Notes: generated from the letters alone by a model not told the origin. Positions 25,329-33,949 are shown, counted from the first letter of the stretch. The stretch is DNA of 64,000 nucleotides from Shinella sp. PSBB067 (GCF_016839145.1 NZ_CP069305.1:1-64000), one strand, 5' to 3'. Translations and numbers: made by a program.

Positions 25329-25526
25329 TTCTTGGATCGGCCCTGAGCCGACGAGAACGCGACGGGGCAGGGTGGAGATCGCGGTATTCCTTTATCGGTA
25401 TCATGACGAACTGCGTCAGGCCACCCTACCCGGCCGCGCATTAAGATGCGTCTCCCCACAAACCTGTTCTTGATATGTTCTTTCCCGGCTTCTCATCTTA
25501 ATGATCGGATCGTCTGAATCCCGCTA

Positions 25527-25946
25527 GGCCACCGCCCGGTTCGGGCGGCCGCGCTCTATGCGAAGCACGGAGCCGGCCGTCGGCCGTCTCCGCCGATGCC
25601 GGTGACGATCGCTTGTCCTGGCGGCTGCTGGCGCAGCCGGCATCGAGGCCCTGGCGGGCCAGCTTCCTGTTTCCGCCCCATGACATCGCCGGCCGTTCGG
25701 ATCAAGGGGCAGGCGCGGCAAGCCGCTTGTCGCGCCGGCAAAAAAACGGCTTTCACCGCTGCGCGCCGAACCTTCCGTTTTTTCCCCGCCACGACCCCTT
25801 GACCCGACCGTCCGTCGCCGTGGGGCGGGCTGCGCCCTCCCCCCTCTGTCCGGGGGAATGTCAGAGGCCATTCCCCCGGAAAGCCGGGGAGGCTTCGCCC
25901 AAGGGGGCTTCCCCTTCGGGAAACGGGAAACCAAGGAGACAGAGCA
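25527..25946 (+). repeat. Conserved 420-nt gene leader, copy D (before ParB-like gene)
   Basis: The most diverged of the four copies (for example CACCGCCCGGTTCGGG at its start) but the same length. The hairpin at 25850-25879 is unchanged. It ends AAGGAGACAGAGCA before the ATG. Confidence 0.8.
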
Positions 25947-27980
25947 ATGACCGAGACCCAGATTTCCACCGAAAGCTTTTTCGTGCCGCTGAACAAGCTG
26001 GACCGCGACCCCAAGAATGTCCGCAAGACCTACAGCAAGGAAGGCATCACGGAGATGGCCGCGACCATCCGCGCCGATGGCTACCGGCTGTTGCAGAACA
26101 TCATTGTCCGCAAGGGCGACAAGCGCGGCCGCTTTTTCGTAACCGCAGGCGAGCGTCGCCGTGCCGCCCTCCTCCTTCTGGCCGACGCGGGCGAAATCGC
26201 CAAGGACTTCCCCGTCGAATGCAAGGAGCGCAGCGAGGCCGAGGCGACCGAAATCAGCATCATCGAAAACATGAGCCGCGAGGCCATGCACCCGGTCGAT
26301 GAATACGAAGCCTACCGCGTTATGGCCGAGGACGGGAAATCCGTCGAGGACATCGCCGCCCGCTTCGGCACCACCGAAACCATGGTCCGCAAGCGCTTGG
26401 CGCTTGGGCGTGTTTCGCCGGTCCTGCTCGAACTCCACCGGCAGGAGGAAATGACCTTCCAGCAGCTTTCAGCCTTTACCGTGTCCGATGACCACGACCG
26501 GCAGGTGGAAGTCTGGAATAGCCTGCCATCGTGGAATTGCGATCATCGCGCCATTCGTTCGGCCCTGCAGGCCGAAGCCGTCAAGGCGACCGACAAGCGC
26601 ATGAAGTTCATCGGCGGGCTCGATGCCTATGAAGCTGCCGGCGGAACCGTCAAGCGCGATCTCTTCGATGACCAGAATGGCGGCTACGCCCTCGACGTCG
26701 CTCTCGTCGAAAAGCTCGTTGCCGACCGCCTTGAAGCCGAGGCGGAAGCCGTTCGCGCCGAAGGCTGGAAATGGGTGGAGGTGGTGCCGGTCATTCCGAG
26801 CGAAGCCGTCCGCATGCACAGGGTCTATCCGTCCGACATTCCGTTGACGGAGGAAGAACAGGCCGAGGAGGAGCGGCTGGAAGCCGAATATGACGAGCTG
26901 GTGGCAAAGATCGAGGCGGGTGAGGCCGATGACGAGGCCGAGCCGCGCACCGAAGCCATTCAGGCAAGGCTCGCGGTCCTGTCGATGGCACAGGAAGCCT
27001 ATTCCCCGGAGGAAATTGCCAAGGCCGGTTGCTATGTGACGATGGACTATTACGGCAATGTCGAAATCGAGCAGGGCCTTGTCCGGCCCGACGATGAAGC
27101 CGTGGAGGAGGAGGTTGAAACCGGCGGCGACACCGCCGAAGGCGATGCAGACGAGACGGACGAGGGTGGGGCGACCGTTCCGCCGAAGCCCGAACAGCGC
27201 ACCGAGCCTCCGTTCAAGATGCCTGCCCTGCTGGTGCAGGAGCTTACGGCGCAGAAGACGGCCGCGATCCGGGCCGAGCTTGCCCATAACCCGGACGTCG
27301 CCCTCGCCGCCGTGGTGCATGCCATGTTGGTGAACATCTTCGGCAGCTATGGCGGCAGCGACTATTCGTCCCTTGAAGTGACGGTGAAGAGCGAACGGCT
27401 CGAAACCAGCATTGCCGATCCGGCGGCATGCCCGGGCATCGTGGCCATGGACGAACTCAAGGAGAATTACGGCCACACCATTCCCGGCAAGCCGAGCGAA
27501 CTTCTGGAATGGTGCCTTGAACAGCCGACGTCAACGCTTCTCGACTTGTTGGCCTACGCGGCGGCAAAGTCCGTCAATGCCGTGCAGCATCCCCACTATG
27601 AGCGCAAGTCGCAGCGTGCCCATGCCGAGCGACTGGCGCAGGCCCTCAAGATCGACATGACGCAATGGTACGCCCCGACAGGTGAAAACTACTTCGCCCG
27701 CATCAGCAAGGCCGGGATCAAGCAGGCGGTCACCGAAGCCGTTGGCGAGGACTTGGCACTTGGCGTTCTCGGCATGGAGAAGGCGAAGGCCGTGGAATAT
27801 GCCGAACGCAAGATCACTGGCACCGGATGGCTTCCCGCGCCGGTTCGGATCGCTCTGACTGCCGAGCAGGAGCGTGAGCGGATGGTGGAAGCCACCGGCG
27901 ATGACGACGGCGTTTGCCCTTTCGACATCGATGACGCGCCGGTGACGGACGGCGCAACCTTCCCCGAAGCAGCCGAGTAA
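25947..27980 (+). CDS. Large ParB/Srx-fold plasmid protein
   Basis: 677 residues. The N-terminal ParB-like domain has FVPLNKLDRDPKNVRKT, the ParB box FVTAGERRRAAL (GERR) and ENMSREAMHPVDEYEAY, followed by an HTH (KSVEDIAARFGTTETMVRKRL). The middle is a long acidic Glu-rich linker (about residues 295-410). A C-terminal helical domain follows. The architecture matches the large ParB-like proteins of alphaproteobacterial plasmids and integrative elements, whose role is not known; it is not the partition ParB, which here is RepB. The start uses leader copy D. A long hairpin follows at 27990-28019. Confidence 0.88.
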   Translation: MTETQISTESFFVPLNKLDRDPKNVRKTYSKEGITEMAATIRADGYRLLQNIIVRKGDKRGRFFVTAGERRRAALLLLADAGEIAKDFPVECKERSEAEATEISIIENMSREAMHPVDEYEAYRVMAEDGKSVEDIAARFGTTETMVRKRLALGRVSPVLLELHRQEEMTFQQLSAFTVSDDHDRQVEVWNSLPSWNCDHRAIRSALQAEAVKATDKRMKFIGGLDAYEAAGGTVKRDLFDDQNGGYALDVALVEKLVADRLEAEAEAVRAEGWKWVEVVPVIPSEAVRMHRVYPSDIPLTEEEQAEEERLEAEYDELVAKIEAGEADDEAEPRTEAIQARLAVLSMAQEAYSPEEIAKAGCYVTMDYYGNVEIEQGLVRPDDEAVEEEVETGGDTAEGDADETDEGGATVPPKPEQRTEPPFKMPALLVQELTAQKTAAIRAELAHNPDVALAAVVHAMLVNIFGSYGGSDYSSLEVTVKSERLETSIADPAACPGIVAMDELKENYGHTIPGKPSELLEWCLEQPTSTLLDLLAYAAAKSVNAVQHPHYERKSQRAHAERLAQALKIDMTQWYAPTGENYFARISKAGIKQAVTEAVGEDLALGVLGMEKAKAVEYAERKITGTGWLPAPVRIALTAEQERERMVEATGDDDGVCPFDIDDAPVTDGATFPEAAE

Positions 27981-27989
27981 TCGGCTGCC

Positions 27990-28019
27990 GCAGGCCGCGC
28001 AGTCTCCGGCGCGGCCTGC
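27990..28019 (+). terminator. Terminator-like hairpin after ParB-like gene
   Basis: An 11-base perfect stem, GCAGGCCGCGC with GCGCGGCCTGC, and an 8-base loop, nine bases after the stop. No T-run follows. Confidence 0.55.
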
Positions 28020-28124
28020 ATCCTTCCAGACCTCCCTTTGATCGATCCGCATGACGACGCCGGCCTTTGCCCCGGCGATTGGCGAAACGCGCCCACGCGG
28101 TTCCTTTTCCTTGCAGGTGATCCC

Positions 28125-28943
28125 ATGAACTCCCCGCGCCTCAAATCCATCGTCAAGCTATTCGAAAGCTGCCGCTACAAGCACGACCTCTACACCGTCT
28201 TTGGGGACTGGTGCGAAACCTCCGCCATCGCCCTCAGCAACGCCGTGGACCTCGCCCCCGCCGAGAAGCGCGAAGCCCGGTTTCAGGAGATCGCCGGCAA
28301 GTATGGCACCGAGACCATGGGCACCTTCTCGAAAATCATGGGCGAGGTGGTCATGGCGCTGGAGGACCGTCCGCACGATGTTCTCGGCGCGACCTTCCAT
28401 GCGCTGGAACTGCACAACAAGGCACGCGGCCAGTTTTTTACGCCCTACCCGGTTTGCCAGTTGATGGCGCGCATCGTCGCCGGAAGCCCGGACGACATGC
28501 AAAAGATGATCGCGCAACGCGGCTTCATGCTGGCGCAGGAGCCCGCCGCAGGAAGCGGGGCAATGATCATCGCCCTTGCAGAAGCAATTCTCGACGCGGG
28601 CATCAACTATCAGCAGTGCCTTCATGTAACCGCCGTGGACATCGACCCGCGCGCCGTCCATATGGCCTACATCCAGTTGTCGCTTCTCCATATCCCGGCG
28701 ACCGTCATTGTCGGGGACAGCCTGGCGATGCGGTTCAGCGATCAATGGCACACGCTGGCGCACGTCATGGGCGGATGGTCCACAAAGCTCAGGAGGGCAG
28801 GGGAGGTCGCGAACACCAACCGGCCCATGCCCGTTCCGGCCATGGTGCCATCGGCGGCGAAAGTTGCTGTTGCACCCTCGCCGGACGGGCTGGGATCGGC
28901 AGCACCGGCCACGGAAAAAAATGGTCAGCTTCGATTGTTCTAG
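28125..28943 (+). CDS. N-6 adenine DNA methylase-like protein lacking motif IV
   Basis: 272 residues from the ATG at 28125 with AGGTGA upstream. GQFFTPYPVCQLMARI and EPAAGSGAMIIALAEAIL are the HsdM-type motif X/I region that binds S-adenosylmethionine, and VDIDPRAVHMAYIQLSLL is motif II/III. The catalytic motif (N/D)PP(Y/F) expected after motif III is not present: the chain continues GDSLAMRFSDQWHTLAHVM. The C-terminal third is Pro/Ala-rich. It may be a methylase-fold protein without methylation activity or one needing a partner. Confidence 0.8.
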   Translation: MNSPRLKSIVKLFESCRYKHDLYTVFGDWCETSAIALSNAVDLAPAEKREARFQEIAGKYGTETMGTFSKIMGEVVMALEDRPHDVLGATFHALELHNKARGQFFTPYPVCQLMARIVAGSPDDMQKMIAQRGFMLAQEPAAGSGAMIIALAEAILDAGINYQQCLHVTAVDIDPRAVHMAYIQLSLLHIPATVIVGDSLAMRFSDQWHTLAHVMGGWSTKLRRAGEVANTNRPMPVPAMVPSAAKVAVAPSPDGLGSAAPATEKNGQLRLF

Positions 28944-28993
28944 GCACCGCTTGGGCAGAGTTGCCGACCGGTTCGACCGGCCGACAACTCTAT

Positions 28994-29160
28994 AAGAGGG
29001 GGGCAAGCCGCCCCTCTCATGCTCACCCCATGAAGGAAGGGGCAAGCCCCCTCCTTCAAACATCCTCCCGAGGGAGGGGCGCGCCCCTCCCTTGAACCCA
29101 CCCACGAAGGGGGTGGTCCACCCCCTCCAAACCACCCCGGCCCACACGGGCGCGACCCCT
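28994..29160. repeat. GC-rich intergenic repeat region (copy a)
   Basis: A series of short GGGGCAAGCCCC and GGGAGGGG-CGCGCCCCTCCC palindromes between the methylase-like gene and the 29381 gene. A similar array occurs at 29852-30000. No gene is seen from 28944 to 29380. Confidence 0.5.
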
Positions 29161-29350
29161 GATCGGGGTCGCGGGCTCATCTCTCTTTGTCGTCCTATTG
29201 TGGCACCGCCTCTCCTGGCCTCAAGGACGAGCGGTCCCCCCATTTTCAGCCGCCGCCCGTTGGGCGCCGTCAGAAAATCGGCTCCACCACTCGCCGCCGC
29301 TGGCGGCCGCTAAAGCGGTCCTTGACCCCACTCGAGGCTCGATGCGGACA

Positions 29351-29374
29351 CCTTTCGTCAAAGAGCGAAAGGAG
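29351..29374 (+). promoter_or_regulatory. Hairpin overlapping the ribosome-binding site of the 29381 gene
   Basis: CCTTTCG-TCAAAGAG-CGAAAGG forms a 7-base stem whose 3' arm contains most of the AAAGGAG ribosome-binding sequence, seven bases before the ATG. Folding would hide the site. Confidence 0.5.
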
Positions 29375-29380
29375 ACTTCC

Positions 29381-29758
29381 ATGGCAAAGCGTAAGATCAC
29401 GATCATCGACGGCGGGAGTGCTGAATACTGGAGGCAGCGGACGGAAGGCTTTCGCCTGATCCGGGAGGCTGAGGAAGCGGCTGAAAGGCTCGCATCCGCG
29501 CCTATGTATCTGCACGGCGGTTACGATGAGAATGGCGATGTGATCGCCATCGAGAATCTTCGTCCAGATGACGAGTTTGATGAGGCGATCCGGGCCGTCG
29601 TGGCAAACGAGACCGCCTTCAGCATTCTCGTTGCCCAGGAGCGCACCCGGATAGGGAACCGGCTGGTCAAGGAGGTAGTCGCTGAGTTGGAGCAGATGGA
29701 CGACGATCTCGTTGAGCATCGGCTTGGCGACACGCTTTGGGAGACTGACACAGACTAA
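29381..29758 (+). CDS. Hypothetical plasmid protein (125 aa)
   Basis: Not recognised. 125 residues from the ATG at 29381 (AAAGGAG upstream); the open frame extends back to 29198 through GC-rich repeat DNA and is rejected. Highly charged, with the pattern IREAEEAAERLASAPMYLHGGYDENGD read in part as AEEAAERLAS, and an acidic C-terminus. No membrane segment. An intrinsic terminator follows. Confidence 0.65.
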   Translation: MAKRKITIIDGGSAEYWRQRTEGFRLIREAEEAAERLASAPMYLHGGYDENGDVIAIENLRPDDEFDEAIRAVVANETAFSILVAQERTRIGNRLVKEVVAELEQMDDDLVEHRLGDTLWETDTD

Positions 29759-29770
29759 ACAATCGAAGAG

Positions 29771-29800
29771 GAGGCGGCAGGGTGCCGCCTCTTCTTCTTG
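29771..29800 (+). terminator. Rho-independent terminator
   Basis: An 8-base stem, GAGGCGGC with GCCGCCTC, then TTCTTCTT, 13 bases after the stop of the 29381 gene. Confidence 0.75.
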
Positions 29801-29851
29801 CGTCGGTGGTTGAGCTGAGCCAGCCGGTGCGACCGGCTGGCTCAGCTGATG

Positions 29852-30000
29852 AAAGAGGGGCAAGCCCCCTCTCAACACTCTCCCCATGAAGGGGCAGGGC
29901 AGAGCCCCGCCCCCTCAAACTCCCCCACCCAAGGGAAGGGCAAGCCCCTCCCTTGAACCCTCCCTTGGGGGAAGGAGGGACGGTGTCCCTCCTCCTCCTT
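29852..30000. repeat. GC-rich intergenic repeat region (copy b)
   Basis: Palindromic AGGGGCAAGCCCCCT-type elements like those at 28994-29160. The whole of 29801-30117 holds no convincing gene. Confidence 0.5.
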
Positions 30001-30117
30001 CCCCCGATGCCCCCATCCTCCTCTCCCCGGAGCGCGGCTGCGCCGCCGCTTAGGGAGTGATGCAACCGGGAAATGCGCGCGGAGCCTCCGGCACTCCAAG
30101 CGCCAAGATTCAAAAAA

Positions 30118-30133
30118 GTTCTCAGCTGAGAAC
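30118..30133. promoter_or_regulatory. parS site 1
   Basis: GTTCTCAGCTGAGAAC, a perfect 16-base palindrome that fits the repABC parS consensus GTTNNNNGCNNNNAAC, the binding site for RepB. Confidence 0.88.
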
Positions 30134-30217
30134 TTTCGATAGAGTGGCAGCGGTGGTAAGGAGCGGAGCCCTTGAAGCGCAGCGGCTTATCTAAACCCCT
30201 CCGGAAATTTGATGAAA

Positions 30218-30233
30218 GTTCTCAGCTGAGAAC
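30218..30233. promoter_or_regulatory. parS site 2
   Basis: The same 16-base palindrome exactly 100 bases after the first, upstream of repA. Paired sites could nucleate a RepB partition complex. Confidence 0.88.
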
Positions 30234-30279
30234 TTTTCTTGGCCGAAAACCTGTTAACCTTTTGTTAACTCAATTTTCC

Positions 30280-30341
30280 TTGACCGAGTCACCGACTCGG
30301 ATCATTTTTACGCTCAATTGTCGATTTCACCGGATTGAGCG
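30280..30341 (+). promoter_or_regulatory. repA promoter region with two inverted repeats
   Basis: TTGACC (30280-30285) may serve as a -35. Two inverted repeats follow: CCGAGTC-ACC-GACTCGG (30284-30300) and CGCTCAAT-N15-ATTGAGCG (30311-30318 with 30334-30341), the second ending seven bases before the repA ATG. Either may be the operator for RepA autorepression. No -10 is assigned with confidence. Confidence 0.55.
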
Positions 30342-30347
30342 TTTATA

Positions 30348-31565
30348 ATGAATTCAGTCGCTACTCAACTTCAGGCGCGCGCATCTGCGATCCCATCGCT
30401 AACTAGCCTTATCGAGGCTGACGCCGACCTGCTCAGCGCGCAACTTCAGCAGTTGCGTGCGCGCGCATTCCCTCCTACGGCGCAAAAGGAGCTTCGCAAA
30501 TTCATGGCCGGCGAGGCCGCGAAGCTGATCGGAATCAGCGATGCCTATCTTCGCCATCTGAATTCCGAGGGCAACATCCCGGAAGCAGAGAAGAACGGGG
30601 CAGGGCGCCGTCTCTATTCGCTTGAACAGATCCACGATATCCGTCGCTATCTTAGTTCGAACAAGAAAGGCTACTCACCAAACCGAGCCGCGAACGAAGC
30701 TCTTCAGGTTATCGCCGTCACGAACTTCAAGGGCGGCTCAGGAAAGACGACGACCGCCGCCCATCTTGCGCAGTATTTCGCGCTGCGAGGATACCGGACG
30801 CTCGCTGTCGATCTCGACCCACAAGCCTCATTGTCGGCGCTCTTCGGCATTCAACCCGAATTCGACCTCGGCCCGAACGAAACGATTTACGGGGCGATCC
30901 GCTACGATGCGCAGCAGCGCCCACTCAGCGACATCATTCAGAAAACCTATTTTTCCGGGCTCGACATCGTTCCTGGGAACCTCGAACTTCAAGAATTCGA
31001 ACACGATACCCCCCGCGTCCTGAGTGAGCGTAGCCGGAATCGCGAGCAGATGTTCTTTACCAGGATCGCGACAGCGCTGGCATCCGTAGAGCAAAATTAT
31101 GATGTCGTTATCCTCGATTGCCCACCGTCGCTCGGATATCTGACGCTCTCGGCTCTATGCGCTGCGCGAAGTGTCGTCGTCACCATCCATCCGCAGATGC
31201 TTGATGTTGCCTCGATGTCGCAGTTTCTCCATATGACCGCCGGCCTCTTCGGTGTCGTCGAGAAGGCAGGCGGCAATGCCGAGTATGACTTCTTTCGCTA
31301 TGTCGTAACACGCTACGAGCCGGCCGATGGCCCACAGGGACAGATTGTCGGGTTACTCAAGAGCCTCTTCGGCGACCGCGTGCTGACGAATGCCGTGCTG
31401 AAGTCTGCCGCGATCTCAGATGCCGGGATCACCAAGCAAACGCTTTACGAAGTCGGGCGCGAAAACTTCCACCGCGTAACCTACGATCGCGCCATGGAAT
31501 CGCTCGACAGCGTCAATGGCGAAATTGAGAAGCTGGTGAAGCAGGCGTGGGGACGCACGGTATGA
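30348..31565 (+). CDS. repA: Plasmid partition ATPase RepA (ParA family)
   Basis: 405 residues. An N-terminal HTH part (EAAKLIGISDAYLRHLNSEG) precedes the Walker-type ATPase: FKGGSGKTTTAAHL near residue 126 is the deviant Walker A of ParA, VDLDPQASLSALFG follows, and VVILDCPPSLGY is the A'/B region. RepA works with RepB at parS to segregate the plasmid and represses the operon. Its stop overlaps the repB start (ATGA). Length and order are standard for repABC plasmids of Rhizobiales. Confidence 0.97.
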   Translation: MNSVATQLQARASAIPSLTSLIEADADLLSAQLQQLRARAFPPTAQKELRKFMAGEAAKLIGISDAYLRHLNSEGNIPEAEKNGAGRRLYSLEQIHDIRRYLSSNKKGYSPNRAANEALQVIAVTNFKGGSGKTTTAAHLAQYFALRGYRTLAVDLDPQASLSALFGIQPEFDLGPNETIYGAIRYDAQQRPLSDIIQKTYFSGLDIVPGNLELQEFEHDTPRVLSERSRNREQMFFTRIATALASVEQNYDVVILDCPPSLGYLTLSALCAARSVVVTIHPQMLDVASMSQFLHMTAGLFGVVEKAGGNAEYDFFRYVVTRYEPADGPQGQIVGLLKSLFGDRVLTNAVLKSAAISDAGITKQTLYEVGRENFHRVTYDRAMESLDSVNGEIEKLVKQAWGRTV

Positions 31566-32572
31566 GCAAGAGGCGCGACGCTCTCAAAGACTTTCTCTCT
31601 CCGATTCAGCCTTCAGCGGAACCGTCCCCGCGCGTAAAGCCGGCTGTCCAGTCTGGCGCCCTCAACTCAATGAATCAGGCTATAGCCAATCTTGCGACCG
31701 AAGCGGACCAGGCGGAGTCTCTGCGATTGCAGCTTGAAGCCGGCGAGACGATTGTTGAGCTTGAACCGAAGATTATTCATGGATCGTTCGTGAAAGATCG
31801 ACTTGATGCCTTTACCGATCCGAAGTTCATCGAACTGCGCGAAGGGCTTAAGACCTCCGAACAGATCATCCCGGTCCTGGTGCGCCCCCATCCCGAAATG
31901 AAGGGGGAGTACCAGCTCGCCTTTGGGCATCGGCGCGTTGAAGCGCTTCGGCAGCTCGGCCGTCGGGTCAAGGCTATCGTACGAAATCTTTCCGACGAAG
32001 ACCTGATCCGCGCACAGGGTAAGGAGAACACCGACAGAGCGGATCTTTCCTTCATCGAAAAGGCATTGTTCGCATTGCGCCTCGATCAGCAAGGGGTACG
32101 TCGGCAAGTCATAATGGACGCTCTGACCATTACGTCCAAAGGGGTTCTGTCCGGCATGATCTCACTTGCCAGCTCCCTATCGACGGAATTGATCGAAGCG
32201 ATTGGTTCTGCACCGTCGATCGGCCGACCGCGCTGGGAGACGTTGGCGCAGCTGCTTGCCGATCCTGGTCACGAGGCGAATTGGCGCGAGCTTATCAGCA
32301 AGGAACACTTCCACGCTCTTTCCAGCGATGCTCGCTTCGAAAGCGCGCTGAAGACCGTTGCCGTGCGCAAAGAGAAGGCGTCCGAAGAACAGATTATCAA
32401 GACGGGTGAGGGGCGCAAAATTGCGACCGCGCAAAGCAGCAAACGTGCCGTGAAGCTGACGATCCCGACGAAGCATACTGGGGATTTCGCGCAATTCCTG
32501 CTGCGGAAATTGCCGGATATCTACGAAGAATTTGCCGCGTCCGAGGCAAATGCAACGAGTGAGAACAAGTAG
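31562..32572 (+). CDS. repB: Plasmid partition protein RepB (ParB family)
   Basis: 336 residues from the ATG at 31562, which overlaps the repA stop. The N-terminus SKRRDALKDFLSP is typical of RepB. The ParB domain has VRPHPEMKGEYQLAFGHRRVEALR (motif GHRR) and ENTDRADLSFIEKALFALRL; an HTH follows near VIMDALTITSKGVLSGM. It binds the parS palindromes at 30118 and 30218. It is separated from repC by a 162-base gap with an antisense RNA gene. Confidence 0.96.
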   Translation: MSKRRDALKDFLSPIQPSAEPSPRVKPAVQSGALNSMNQAIANLATEADQAESLRLQLEAGETIVELEPKIIHGSFVKDRLDAFTDPKFIELREGLKTSEQIIPVLVRPHPEMKGEYQLAFGHRRVEALRQLGRRVKAIVRNLSDEDLIRAQGKENTDRADLSFIEKALFALRLDQQGVRRQVIMDALTITSKGVLSGMISLASSLSTELIEAIGSAPSIGRPRWETLAQLLADPGHEANWRELISKEHFHALSSDARFESALKTVAVRKEKASEEQIIKTGEGRKIATAQSSKRAVKLTIPTKHTGDFAQFLLRKLPDIYEEFAASEANATSENK

Positions 32573-32583
32573 GAGCATATCGC

Positions 32584-32640
32584 AAAAGAAAAAGGCCCCC
32601 AATCGGTAAACCGTGGAAGCCTCTCTCGTATTCTGTGACA
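32584..32640 (-). ncRNA. repABC counter-transcribed antisense RNA (incompatibility RNA)
   Basis: Minus-strand promoter TTGACT (32670-32675) and GATTCT (32647-32652) with a 17-base spacer. Transcription from about 32640 would run 55 bases and end at the hairpin AGGCTTCC...GGGGGCCT followed by TTTTTC (32584-32622). Such RNAs in the repB-repC gap limit RepC translation and set copy number and incompatibility. Ends are estimated. Confidence 0.75.
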
Positions 32641-32734
32641 AGGTCGAGAATCGCATTTCCACGAATCACAGTCAAGAGTCTTTGGCACCGTTTTGGTGAG
32701 TGGATTTCTTTTGCCTTTCGAGAGGTGAAGGAAA

Positions 32735-33949
32735 ATGCAGATTGGACGTGTGACAACGCCCCATGGGCGACCGATGACGCTTGCCTTGGTGAGAGGTCAG
32801 CTCGAGACCGCCGACCGCGACGCGGGCAAGGCGGTCAACAAATGGAAAGTCTTCAACGACGTCGGCGAGGCGAAAGACCTGTTCGGCCTCCAGGATCGTT
32901 CGATAACGGTGCTGCAGGCGCTGCTGAGCTTCTATCCGAACGATGAACTCTCGGATGAGAGCGGTGGCTTGGTCGTTTTCCCGTCGAACAATCAGCTGTC
33001 GCTGCGCGCGCACGGCATCGCCGGCACGACCTTGCGCCGGCATCTTTCCGCGCTGGTCGACGCCGGTCTGATCGAGCGCCGCGATAGCCCGAACGGAAAG
33101 CGCTATGCGCATCGGGGCAGGGGAGGGGACATTGAGGCCGCTTTCGGCTTCAGCCTCGCGCCTCTGCTCGCCCGTGCGAGCGAGATGGCCAGTCTGGCGC
33201 AGCAGGTCGCTGCCGAGCGTCTCCAGTTCAAGCGCGCGAAAGAGGCGTTGTCGCTCTGCCGTCGCGACGTTCGCAAGCTGATCTCGGCCGCCATGGAGGA
33301 GGGCGCGGATGGCGATTGGGAGGCAATCGAGGCGATGTACATCGCGCTCCTGGCCCGTTTGCCGCGCTCTCCCCGCCGCGAAGATGTCGACGCGGTGCTT
33401 GAAGAAATGGAGCTTTTGCGCGAGGAAATCATCAACCGTCTAGAAATTCAGGTAAAAGCAGAAAAAACGGACGTCAATGACAGCCATGACGGTCGTCACA
33501 TACAGAATTCAAAACCCGAATCCTTCCATGAACTTGAACCTCGCTCCGAAAAAGAGCAGGGCGAGAAGCCGAGCCAGAAACCGAACCGGATTGCCGAGCC
33601 GCTGAAGGCTTACCCGTTACCACTGGTGCTGAGAGCCTGCCCGCAGATTGTCGATTACGCGGCCGGCGGCCGGATCGAGAGTTGGCGCGAGCTGATGACG
33701 GCCGCCGTAACCGTCCGATCGGCGCTCGGGGTCAGCCCCTCGGCCTATCAGGAGGCTTGCGAGGTGATGGGGCCGGAACATGCCGCGATTGCGGTCGCCT
33801 GCATCCTGGAGCGGGCCGAGCACATCACCTCGCCCGGCGGCTATCTGCGCGACCTGACGCGCAAAGCGGCGCGCGGAGAGTTCGGCCTCGGGCCGATGCT
33901 GATGGCGGCGCTCAGGGCGAACGGGGAGGCCGCGAAGCGAAGTGCGTGA
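32735..33949 (+). CDS. repC: Replication initiator RepC
   Basis: 404-residue initiator. The N-terminal domain has the typical NKWKVFNDVGEAKDLFGLQDRS (read in parts) and a winged HTH (LRAHGIAGTTLRRHLSALVDAGLI). The C-terminal domain contains SPGGYLRDLTRKAARGEF, conserved in the family. The AT-rich stretch at 33437-33530 inside the gene is the expected position of oriV in repABC plasmids. Translation is probably controlled by the antisense RNA upstream. Start codon: ATG with GAGGTGAAGGAAA upstream. Confidence 0.97.
   Translation: MQIGRVTTPHGRPMTLALVRGQLETADRDAGKAVNKWKVFNDVGEAKDLFGLQDRSITVLQALLSFYPNDELSDESGGLVVFPSNNQLSLRAHGIAGTTLRRHLSALVDAGLIERRDSPNGKRYAHRGRGGDIEAAFGFSLAPLLARASEMASLAQQVAAERLQFKRAKEALSLCRRDVRKLISAAMEEGADGDWEAIEAMYIALLARLPRSPRREDVDAVLEEMELLREEIINRLEIQVKAEKTDVNDSHDGRHIQNSKPESFHELEPRSEKEQGEKPSQKPNRIAEPLKAYPLPLVLRACPQIVDYAAGGRIESWRELMTAAVTVRSALGVSPSAYQEACEVMGPEHAAIAVACILERAEHITSPGGYLRDLTRKAARGEFGLGPMLMAALRANGEAAKRSA
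33437..33530. other. Probable origin of replication (oriV) inside repC
   Basis: About 90 bases clearly richer in A+T than the rest of repC. In characterised repABC plasmids the origin is an AT-rich block near the middle of repC. Position is inferred from that. Confidence 0.55.

Noticed and set aside
15012..25802. Similar plus-strand frames in each leader copy (for example reading RRQKNGFHRCAPNL)
   Set aside because: They are the same repeat translated repeatedly; they end at or inside the following gene and lack a ribosome-binding site.
25947..27980. Partition ParB of the plasmid
   Set aside because: It is much longer than ParB and has no ParA partner; RepB at 31562 next to parS is the partition protein.
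28994..30000. CRISPR array
   Set aside because: The repeated units are short palindromes of variable length with no regular spacers and no cas gene.
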